A DNA stretch of 64,000 nucleotides from Streptomyces sp. NBC_01485 (GTDB lineage: Bacteria; Actinomycetota; Actinomycetes; Streptomycetales; Streptomycetaceae). The stretch is from NCBI RefSeq assembly GCF_036227125.1, contig NZ_CP109435.1:3968001-4032000 (forward strand), in the 5' to 3' direction. Positions 7,614-15,018 of this stretch are shown one piece after another. The first letter of the stretch is position 1. The number at the start of each line of letters is the position of its first letter. Under the pieces are notes generated by a model. The model had not been told where the DNA came from. It searched no databases and saw only the letters and a list, made by a program, of their open reading frames with translations. The translations under genes were made by a program, and so were the position numbers.

Positions 7614-10600
7614 CTATTGCCAATTACTCACCCCAGAGGGGCCAAGAGCGATGTCTGCGTTCTCGCCACCCCAACCAGCCGGGCTGCGCCAGAGGACATT
7701 GACACGGAAGACGTCGCGAATCGTGTCTACAGACCAGTCCTCGGCGGGCGGTTCGGGGAGAACAAGGTAGAGACCGTCGGCCGGCGCTGGCAGCGTGTGG
7801 TTGATCTCGAGCAGGCGGGTCGCACCCGATCGCAAGTCCGCGTAGGCGGAGCAGCCTGCGCCCAGGGCCTCGTAAAGGAAGAGACCGTGCTGGGTGACGC
7901 AGCTGACGTCGACGACCGGTGAGTCGACCGGCTGGAGGTCCGCCCAGAGGAGTGACGCCTTCAGCGCGTGACGAACCGCTTCGTGCTTCTTGCACGCGCG
8001 GTCGGTGCCGGCGGCCGTCTCGAGCGCGTGAAGGAAGCCGTCCTTCGTGTTCGCAGCCGGCGTTGCGGCGGTGTCCGCAGTGGTCATCTGCACTTCTTCC
8101 TTCTGATCGGGTTGTGTCGGGGCGACGGGGGCCGCGTCGTCGGAGTTCGGCTTCGTAGCTGTGTCGAAGCGCTCCTGGAGCTCTCGCCGCGCTTCAGCGA
8201 GGTGTCCCGCCCAGCCGGAAACTGCCAGCCCCTCTGCGAGTCGGCCGACATCGAAGGTGCCCTCCTTGAGCGCACGGTTGGTCGTCGCGGCGAGGTCGCG
8301 AAGAGCTCCGAGTCGTTCTCTGTCCGGATCGCCGAGCAGGTGAAGCACGTTGACCCAGTCGGCCTGGTCCCGTCGGAGGATGCGGTTGGCCATGCCCTGG
8401 AGTTCGGAGAGACGGCTGCGGGCGTCGGGAACGCCGCCGTCGCTCTCGGTCAGTTCTCTGAGAACATCCAGTGCCGCGAGGTAGCGCCCTGCCATCCGCT
8501 CCGAAATGGGCGACCGACCGCGCTGGTCGGCGGTGAGCACCGTCTGGGTCGTCTCGTTGGCAAACACCCAGCAGTCCAACTTCGCGCCCCGCAGAGGGGG
8601 AACCGATCCATGGCGGACGGTGAGGACGAGCGGTCGGTCGATCACCGGCGACAACGACTTGACCTTGTAGCGACCGCCCGGGGCCCGGTCCACGACCTCG
8701 ACCCGGACATTGGTACCGATCCGGGGAAGCCTTCCGACTCCGCCGTCCTCCGGCTGGACAGCGGGCACCGTCGGTGCTGGGGCGTCCCCGGAAGCGGTGA
8801 GCGCCTCTGGCAGCGGGGCGGTATGCAGGACGGTCAGGCTCTGGGTGCTGCGGGTGAGGGCCACGTACAACTGGCGCAGCCCGGCGGGACCGCGGTCGGC
8901 GATCGTGGCGGGCTCGACGACCAGGACGTGGTCGTACTCCATGCCCTTGACCTGAGCTGCGGCCAGCACGGAGACGGCCTCGCGGTTCCGCTCGCCGATG
9001 TCGCCGTCCTCGGTGATCCTGCGGCTGATGGCGTCCAGCCAGTCCGAGTCGTCGGGAACGATGACGGCCACAGAGCGGGGGGTGCTGCCGTCACTGGTGT
9101 CCATCAGCCGGGCCACGTGGGCGACGGTGTCGTCGAGCAGTTTCCACGGTTCGGTCGCCACGGTCCGTACGGCGTCCGCTCCCGCCTCCCGGACAGCCTG
9201 CGGGTACGGCAGGGTCGGAGCGATCGTCCGTGCGAGAGGGGCGACGAACTCCATGATCTCGGCGGGGACGCGGTAGCTGGTGGTGAGCTGGGCCACGCTC
9301 CAGTCGCCGTGGTCGGAGAGGAGTGCGCCGAGCAGGTCCCAGCTCGTCGGGATGTGGGCGCCCGTCGCCTGCGCGAGGTCGCCCAGGACGGTCATGGAGC
9401 CGCCGACGGCGGAGCGCCGCCGCAGGGAGCGGGCCTGCATGGGCGTGAGGTCCTGGGCCTCGTCGACGACGATGTGGCCGTATCGCGGTGGGGTGTCGCC
9501 GCTGATCAGCACTCGGAGCTCTTCGAGGCAGACGTGGTCGTCGAGGGTCCATGGATCGTCGTCGGCACTGGCGGCGCGAACCCGCAGCAGGGCCGCCTGC
9601 TCGTCCTCGTCGAGGATGCCGTCAGCGCAGTCCCGCAGGAGGTCGGCCGAGTCGTAGAGGCTGCGCAGGGCCTCCCGGGGGCCGGGGGACGGCCAGATGC
9701 GTTCGACGAGGCGCTCGACCCGGCGGTTGCGTTCCAGGTCGCGGCGGATCGTTCCGGCCTGCCCGCGGCGCGGCGCGATGTCGGCGAGCTCCTGGAGGAG
9801 CCGGTCGACGAAGAGGCCGCGGAAACGATCGCGCCGCTCCCGGAAGGGCCCGTCGCCGGTGTGGGCCCGGTCGAGGAGGGCGAGGACCTCGGACTTCGGC
9901 ACGCGGAGGGTCGTACTGCCGGCGGTGACGACGATCGCGGGCTCATCGCCCTCGAAGGAGGGGGCAACGGTGAGGGCGTCGAGAGCCTCAGGGCGGTAGT
10001 CGCTCTCGACGCGCCGCCGCAGCACGTCCGCCATGCGTTTGTCCGACTTCACGAGGCGCGCCTTCGGAGAGTCGGCGCCGAGGATCTCGCCCTCCCACAG
10101 GCGGTCCAGTTGGACGGCGTTGACGTCCCGGGTGCCGAGGGTGGGGAGGACCTTTCCGACATAGTCGAGGAACCGCTGGTGGGGGCCGATGACGAGGATG
10201 TCCTGAGCCCTGAAGTGCTCGTTGTTGACGAGCCAGGTCACCCGGTGGAGACCGACCGCCGACTTGCCGGTACCAGGGCCGCCCTGCACGACGAGAATGT
10301 CCGAGGGCGAGCCGGTGACCAGCTCCATCTGGTCACGGCGGATGGTCTCGACGATGTCCCGCATTCGACCGCCGCGCGACCGCTGGAGCTCCCGCAGCAG
10401 GAAGTCGTCCGGTTGGAGCGCCTTTCGCCGCTGGCGTTGTACGACATCGCCGGGGGTCGGGGCCGGCATACGCTCCGGGGCGGGAGACGCGTCCATCTCC
10501 TCCGCCGCGCTGTCGTCGGCGGCCTGACGGGGCTCCGGTACAGCGGCGGGCTCGCGTACGGCCAAGGGCCCGGAAGCGGGCGTCGGCAGGGAGATCTCGT

Positions 10601-11024
10601 CGAAGTAACTCTCGATGATCCGCTGTACGCAGCGGAGCTGCCGACGCAGGACCACCTCGCCCGGGTTCTCGGGCCGGGTCTCGATCCACTTCTTCGCCAG
10701 GGGGCTGGTCCACAGCAGGACCACCGGCTCGTGCGAGGCGTCGTGCACGCCGCGGCGCCCGATGTACCAGGGACGGGGGTCTCCTCCCGGGTCCTCCGGC
10801 GCATCGACGCGGGAGAAGACCAGGGCTTCGTCGCCGAGCCCTCCGTAGGCCTCTGCGCGAGCCTCCGCCTCGGCCCGGTTGGCGATCCCGTCCTTGCCGC
10901 TCGCCGAGGCGGTGGCGGCCGAAGTGCCGCTCAGTTCAGCCAGTTTCGCGGTGTAGCAGTCGTATGCGCGGTCCACCGCCCGCTGCTCACCGGCGAGGAT
11001 CTCGTCCCGAGTGGTGGTGCTCAT
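7614..11024 (-). CDS. HelD-like superfamily 1 helicase with extra C-terminal domain
   Basis: The ATG at 11024 follows GGGAGGACGCAG; the 1136-residue product is far longer than usual HelD proteins (roughly 700-780). The N-terminus has the helical EQRAVDRAYDCY segment and a WYIGRRGVHD strand found in HelD/HelR. Walker A GGPGTGKSAVGLHR is near 245, Walker B VVDEAQDLTP near 518, motif III LGDLAQAT and motif IV TTSYRVP follow, and LYVALTRS (motif VI) is near 720. After this come a beta-rich region, a helical region and a final domain of about 155 residues beginning at an internal Met (8092). HelD proteins remove RNA polymerase from DNA; here the gene follows an SMC-like ATPase and a small helical protein on the same strand, suggesting a defence or DNA-surveillance role. 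Function is inferred. Confidence 0.82.
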   Translation of the reverse strand: MSTTTRDEILAGEQRAVDRAYDCYTAKLAELSGTSAATASASGKDGIANRAEAEARAEAYGGLGDEALVFSRVDAPEDPGGDPRPWYIGRRGVHDASHEPVVLLWTSPLAKKWIETRPENPGEVVLRRQLRCVQRIIESYFDEISLPTPASGPLAVREPAAVPEPRQAADDSAAEEMDASPAPERMPAPTPGDVVQRQRRKALQPDDFLLRELQRSRGGRMRDIVETIRRDQMELVTGSPSDILVVQGGPGTGKSAVGLHRVTWLVNNEHFRAQDILVIGPHQRFLDYVGKVLPTLGTRDVNAVQLDRLWEGEILGADSPKARLVKSDKRMADVLRRRVESDYRPEALDALTVAPSFEGDEPAIVVTAGSTTLRVPKSEVLALLDRAHTGDGPFRERRDRFRGLFVDRLLQELADIAPRRGQAGTIRRDLERNRRVERLVERIWPSPGPREALRSLYDSADLLRDCADGILDEDEQAALLRVRAASADDDPWTLDDHVCLEELRVLISGDTPPRYGHIVVDEAQDLTPMQARSLRRRSAVGGSMTVLGDLAQATGAHIPTSWDLLGALLSDHGDWSVAQLTTSYRVPAEIMEFVAPLARTIAPTLPYPQAVREAGADAVRTVATEPWKLLDDTVAHVARLMDTSDGSTPRSVAVIVPDDSDWLDAISRRITEDGDIGERNREAVSVLAAAQVKGMEYDHVLVVEPATIADRGPAGLRQLYVALTRSTQSLTVLHTAPLPEALTASGDAPAPTVPAVQPEDGGVGRLPRIGTNVRVEVVDRAPGGRYKVKSLSPVIDRPLVLTVRHGSVPPLRGAKLDCWVFANETTQTVLTADQRGRSPISERMAGRYLAALDVLRELTESDGGVPDARSRLSELQGMANRILRRDQADWVNVLHLLGDPDRERLGALRDLAATTNRALKEGTFDVGRLAEGLAVSGWAGHLAEARRELQERFDTATKPNSDDAAPVAPTQPDQKEEVQMTTADTAATPAANTKDGFLHALETAAGTDRACKKHEAVRHALKASLLWADLQPVDSPVVDVSCVTQHGLFLYEALGAGCSAYADLRSGATRLLEINHTLPAPADGLYLVLPEPPAEDWSVDTIRDVFRVNVLWRSPAGWGGENADIALGPSGVSNWQ
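8080..8100 (-). promoter_or_regulatory. Internal ribosome-binding-site-like sequence in the helicase gene
   Basis: On the minus strand AAGGAAGAAGTGCAG precedes an in-frame ATG at 8092. It falls exactly at the boundary of the C-terminal domain, so the last 159 residues could also be made as a separate protein, or this may be the scar of a gene fusion. Confidence 0.35.
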
Positions 11025-11117
11025 CTGCGTCCTCCCTGCGGTGTCGGGGGACACCGCCACGGGCATGTGCCCGTACCCCGCTGAAACAACTATCAGAAAC
11101 CAGACGGTGACGAACAG

Positions 11118-11492
11118 TCAGTGGATCAGTTCTCGGACGAGGCCGTCCGCCTCGGTCCGCCAGGCCCTTACCTGGTCGTGCGTAGGCCCGAGCTCGTACA
11201 GGTGGTAGTGGCAGCCCAGACTCAGCTGGGACCAGAGGGCCTTCGCCCGTCGGGCCGTCTCCACCGACGCGACGGAGTGCAGGAGGAGCAGCTTGGCGCG
11301 CCCCGTGGTGCGGGACAGACCGGGCGTCGCGGCTTCCAGTACCCGGTCGACGCAAAGCTCCAGCGCGGTCCGCAGCGCCAGGCATGCGCCGCGGTACCGG
11401 CCGACGGTGGTGGCGTGGGCGAGTTCGCCGTCGAGGAGGCGGTCGGCCGTGAGCAGCAGACCTTCGACGGAAACGGAGGAAGGTGTGGTCAT
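11118..11492 (-). CDS. Small all-helical protein coupled to the SMC gene
   Basis: The ATG at 11492 overlaps the SMC stop as ATGA and has CGGAGGTGA just upstream, so translation is coupled. The 124-residue product is predicted all helical: LLLTADRLLDGELAHA, YRGACLALRTALELCVDRVLE, KLLLLHSVASVETARRAKAL and a C-terminal VRAWRTEADGLVRELI. The helix pattern resembles HEPN-like four-helix bundles, but no RxxxxH catalytic motif is present. It is the middle gene of an SMC, small protein, HelD-like operon and may be a partner or regulator of the ATPase. Function unknown. Confidence 0.72.
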   Translation of the reverse strand: MTTPSSVSVEGLLLTADRLLDGELAHATTVGRYRGACLALRTALELCVDRVLEAATPGLSRTTGRAKLLLLHSVASVETARRAKALWSQLSLGCHYHLYELGPTHDQVRAWRTEADGLVRELIH

Positions 11493-13954
11493 GCGGTCAC
11501 CTCCGGCTTGCGGATCTTCTGCGCCAGGTTCTCGACGTCTGTGACGAAGCGGTGGGGGTTGGGGAACGAGGTGCCGTCGGGGTGGGCACCCTTCTGGCAC
11601 TGTTGGATCAGGGAGCACGCCGGACTTCCGTAGCGGCGGCGCACCTCCTCCTTGACGTCGTTACCGCGCTTCACGTCGCCGAAGAGGGCGAAGGCCGCGA
11701 CCTCCTGGAACCTCTCCGCGCTGTCGATCGCGGCCTGGAGGTCCTGCTCCGATCTGCCGGTGCGGTGGTGGCGGATCCACGCGGCCTCCAGGAAGGCGTT
11801 CTCCAGGGCGATACGGCACAGGCCGGGCAGCACGTGGCTGTACGTCTCGGGAGGAAGGCCCCGGGTGGCGGCAATGGCCCGGGCGTCGCCGATGGCCTGG
11901 GCGACCGGGTCGTCGACGCAGTCGACCTTCACCCGGGACTTCTCGCCACGCGTCACCTGGAAGACCGTGACCGGCAGTTCCTGGTCGGTGAACGCCTTCT
12001 GCAGACGGGGGTCGTGGGTGAAGACGACGAGCTGCCGGTGCCTGCCGATCTCGTTCAGCACCTGGGCGAGTCCGTGCACCTTGGTCGGGTCCATGGACTG
12101 CACGGGGTCATCGATGACGATGAAGCCGAACGGACTGTCGGCGGTGGCGGCCCGGGGCAAGAACAGGGACAGCGCGAGGGAGTGCTGCTCGCCCTGGCTC
12201 ATGACACTGAGAGCCGAGGCCTCCTGGCCGTCGACGGAGACATCCATGACGAGCTTGCGGACAGTGGCCTTCTCGCTGCCCTTCAGGCTCACGGCCTTGA
12301 GGTCGATGTTGCTCTCCTGGCGGAGCCGCTCCCAGATCCGCTGCGACTGGTCGGCGAAGCCCTCCATGCGCTGCTCCCGCAACTCGGCGGCCAACGACTT
12401 GATCCAGGTGCTCGCCTTCCTGATGTCCCGCAGCCGAGGCTTGTTCGCCTCAACGGCACGGGCCCTCTCCGCCCAGCCCGCCAGGCGGGTGACGAGCCCG
12501 CGCCAGCGTTCGTCCCGCTTCTCCAGCTCCCTGACGGCGTTCTCCTTGACCGCGGCGCAGGCATCGGCCAGCGTCGCGGCGGCCTCGTGGGCGCGCCGGG
12601 CGAGTTCGTCGGGATCGCTGATCGTCCGGCAGGCGGACCATGCGCACCACGGGTCGGCGAGGGCGGCGGGGATCCGCGGGGGCGTGTGAACAAGGTCCTG
12701 CACGGCCCGTGCGGCCGACCGGAGTTCGCTGCGCGCGTCCGCGGCTGCCTCCGCCTCCTGTCGCAATGCGGCGATCTGGGCGATGGCGTCCGCGGCCCAT
12801 GCCGCGTCCAGCATTCCGTCGGTCCCACACACGGGGCAGGAGGCAGCGTCGGGGTGACGGTCGTTGTGCGCCACAGCCCGTTCGAGGAGTTCCGCACGCT
12901 GCAGGGCGCCCTCGGCGATGGTGCCACGCAGGTCCTCGACGTCGGCGAGAGCCCTGCGCAGGCGGTCCACGGTCGTGCGGACCTGCGCCATCTCGGGTCC
13001 CTGTACGTCGGCCTCGGCGCGCAGCGCGGCAAGCAGGCCGTCGTCCGTGTCGGCGGGCAGCCCGGTGACCAGGGCTTCAATGGTCTCGAAGTCGGGCGTT
13101 CCCGTCGTGTCGACGGCGACGAGTGCCTGGACAGCGCGGTCGTCGTCCTCCAGCTCGTACAGGGCCTCCATGAGGCCTGGCAGCTCCGCCTTTGCCACCT
13201 TCTCCGCGTCTTCGAGTGCCTTGGCCTCCTGGCGGAGCCGGCCGTCGGCGGCGCTGAGCTGCCCGAGGCCGAGGATGGTGGCGATGGAGTCGTACATCTC
13301 GGAGGGCTTACCGCTGATCATGCGGTCGAGATCGACGTACGACAGGAAGGGCCGGAAGTCCCGCAGGGCCTGCTTCCAGGTCACCTGGTCGAGGGGTGCG
13401 CGGCCGTGTCCGGGCCGCTTGAGCTCGGCCTGGGAGTCGTCGAAGTCGTCGCCCTCCCAGGTGCGGGTGAGGGTGCTGCGGCCAGCCTCGCCCTCGATGG
13501 CGAGCTTGACCTCGATCTCCGGCCTGCCGTCGGTGTCGTGGAGGTTGCGCCAGTTGCTGCTGCGCATCGCGTGCTGCCCCTGCCACCGCATGTTCACGCC
13601 GGTGAAGGCCGTCTCGATGCCCTCGGCGACGCTGGACTTGCCGGAACCGTTGCGACCCACGACCAGGTTCACGCCGGGCCGGGGGCTGAGCTTGAGCAAG
13701 GCGCGCGGTCCGATGCCGCGGAACCGGGCGACGGCGACGGACTCGAGGTAGATCCGGCCGATCGGAGGGGTCCCTTGGGGCTCGCCGTCGCCCAGGGCCT
13801 CTTTCAGGAGCACCTTCACGGGCTCGGTGAGCGCCGCCTCCTCCAGGCGGGCTTCCACCAGGCCGGCCATGGGCACGGGCTGGTCGGCGGGGGTCGGCTG
13901 AGCGGGGTCGGTGGGGTGGTTCGCGTTCTGCTGGGGCTGTTCCGTCACGGTCAT
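11489..13954 (-). CDS. Rad50/SbcC-like SMC ATPase with CPVC zinc-hook motif
   Basis: The 821-residue protein starts at the ATG 13954, preceded by GGGAGACAG. Walker A GRNGSGKSS lies near residue 100, with coiled-coil-forming helices on both sides of a CPVCGTDG hook near 371 that matches the CxxC zinc hook of Rad50. The ABC signature SQGEQHSLALSLF is near 585, Walker B FIVIDDPVQSMDP near 610, and a switch-like FTHDPRLQ follows. The C-terminal 170 residues form an additional helical domain not usual in Rad50. Such proteins bind DNA ends and often act with a nuclease or helicase. It is followed by an overlapping small gene and a HelD-like helicase. No Mre11-like nuclease is adjacent. Part of a probable defence operon. 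Confidence 0.83.
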   Translation of the reverse strand: MTVTEQPQQNANHPTDPAQPTPADQPVPMAGLVEARLEEAALTEPVKVLLKEALGDGEPQGTPPIGRIYLESVAVARFRGIGPRALLKLSPRPGVNLVVGRNGSGKSSVAEGIETAFTGVNMRWQGQHAMRSSNWRNLHDTDGRPEIEVKLAIEGEAGRSTLTRTWEGDDFDDSQAELKRPGHGRAPLDQVTWKQALRDFRPFLSYVDLDRMISGKPSEMYDSIATILGLGQLSAADGRLRQEAKALEDAEKVAKAELPGLMEALYELEDDDRAVQALVAVDTTGTPDFETIEALVTGLPADTDDGLLAALRAEADVQGPEMAQVRTTVDRLRRALADVEDLRGTIAEGALQRAELLERAVAHNDRHPDAASCPVCGTDGMLDAAWAADAIAQIAALRQEAEAAADARSELRSAARAVQDLVHTPPRIPAALADPWCAWSACRTISDPDELARRAHEAAATLADACAAVKENAVRELEKRDERWRGLVTRLAGWAERARAVEANKPRLRDIRKASTWIKSLAAELREQRMEGFADQSQRIWERLRQESNIDLKAVSLKGSEKATVRKLVMDVSVDGQEASALSVMSQGEQHSLALSLFLPRAATADSPFGFIVIDDPVQSMDPTKVHGLAQVLNEIGRHRQLVVFTHDPRLQKAFTDQELPVTVFQVTRGEKSRVKVDCVDDPVAQAIGDARAIAATRGLPPETYSHVLPGLCRIALENAFLEAAWIRHHRTGRSEQDLQAAIDSAERFQEVAAFALFGDVKRGNDVKEEVRRRYGSPACSLIQQCQKGAHPDGTSFPNPHRFVTDVENLAQKIRKPEVTA

Positions 13955-14170
13955 GTGCTGTCTCCCGGGGGCCGGATGCTGGTTCGGAGGATGGGTCGGA
14001 CACCGGCACGCGGTCGGTGAGGATGATGCCCCCGGCGTTCGCGTCGGGTGGGCGGCGGGCGGCGTAGCGCCACCCCATCGAGGGGGAGGGGCGCGGAGGG
14101 GCTGACGAATACGGTCGTCCCGGGCACTGTGTGCTCGTCGCGGCCCGAGGGTCGGAGCGCCCGTTGCCGC

Positions 14171-14722
14171 TCAGCCGGCCTTGGTCCAGTCCTGGCAGCC
14201 CTGGGTCTTGAAGACCTCGCCCTTCTTGACCGTCACCCGGCCGGTCCCGGTCGGGGTGCCGTTGGTGATGATCGAGTCGAAGTCGCCGCTGGAGTCCTTG
14301 GCCCTCTCCCAGTAACACATGGAGCCGTCAGTTGGGCCCTTGGTCTTGTACGTGCCGGGCTCCATGTCCTGGCCGACCAGGTACTCGCCGTCGCCGGAGA
14401 TCTTCGCGGCGGACGCCGCCGTGATGTCGGCGGGCTCGGTCGTCGGCGTCGCCGGCTTGGCCGCGGTCTCGGTCGGGGCGGCACCCTTGGCGGCGGCCGT
14501 CACCGTCACAGTCGGTGCGGGAGTCGCCGCCTCACCGTCGCCCGCGTTGGCGCCGCCGCCCATCCCGGCTCCCAGGCCCAGTGCGACGAGCGCGACCGCG
14601 CTGTGCGTGAACCACGACTTGCGGCGCGAAGGCTTCTTGGCAGGCGGCGCTGCGGGCGGCATGTGTCCCCACCCGCCCGGGGCGGGCTGACCGAACGGGG
14701 ACTGCTGGATCGAGGTGGTCAT
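14171..14722 (-). CDS. Membrane-anchored or secreted hypothetical protein
   Basis: The ATG at 14722 follows GGAGGAA. The 183 residues begin with a Pro/Gly-rich cytoplasmic segment and basic KKPSRRKSW, then one hydrophobic helix (HSAVALVALGLGAGMGG), an Ala/Thr/Pro linker and a compact C-terminal domain: GDGEYLVGQDMEPGTYKTKG, MCYWERAKD, TVKKGEVFKTQGC. The two Cys residues could pair outside the cell. This C-terminal domain recurs in Streptomyces cell-surface proteins of unknown function. It is on the same strand as the SMC operon, 216 bases upstream, and divergent from the methylase. It may be a bystander rather than part of the defence system. Confidence 0.72.
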   Translation of the reverse strand: MTTSIQQSPFGQPAPGGWGHMPPAAPPAKKPSRRKSWFTHSAVALVALGLGAGMGGGANAGDGEAATPAPTVTVTAAAKGAAPTETAAKPATPTTEPADITAASAAKISGDGEYLVGQDMEPGTYKTKGPTDGSMCYWERAKDSSGDFDSIITNGTPTGTGRVTVKKGEVFKTQGCQDWTKAG

Positions 14723-14951
14723 GTGGGGTTCCTCCGGTGTGCGGTGGGTGGCGACTGCAGTGCGGAACGCACACGGGTGGCCTCGGCCGCGACGTATCGC
14801 GCGGCGATGAGAAGGGATCGGAAGAGATCAGATGCGTGGCGGTGGTACGGCGACAGGGCGCTCCACAGCGCGTCGCGCAGTCGCCGCTTCCAATCGGAAG
14901 CAGTAATAGGTAAGCACACCACTGAAAGCATCGTCAAACAGCTTGATGCGC

Positions 14952-14979
14952 TTGACGGCTGCTGTAACGTGTTTACTGT
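14952..14979 (+). promoter_or_regulatory. Probable sigma-70-type promoter of the methylase gene
   Basis: TTGACG and TACTGT are separated by 16 bases, about 40 bases before the start at 15019, in a locally A/T-rich stretch. This fits a principal-sigma promoter. A minus-strand promoter for the surface protein must lie in the same divergent region. Confidence 0.5.
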
Positions 14980-15018
14980 TCACTACCGACTGGCCCGAGA
15001 GGAGCAGCACCCCACGCC

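Noticed and set aside
7968..11084. Long plus-strand open frame opposite the HelD-like gene
   Set aside because: Antisense shadow; codon-position GC and all helicase motifs support the minus strand.
7614..13954. Gabija, Lamassu or Septu assignment for the SMC/helicase operon
   Set aside because: Gabija needs an OLD-type GajA with TOPRIM nuclease and a UvrD GajB; Septu needs an HNH PtuB; no LmuA-like effector is visible. The helicase is HelD-like rather than UvrD-like.
11483..14020. Long plus-strand frame opposite the SMC gene
   Set aside because: Shadow frame; Walker, hook and signature motifs lie on the minus strand.
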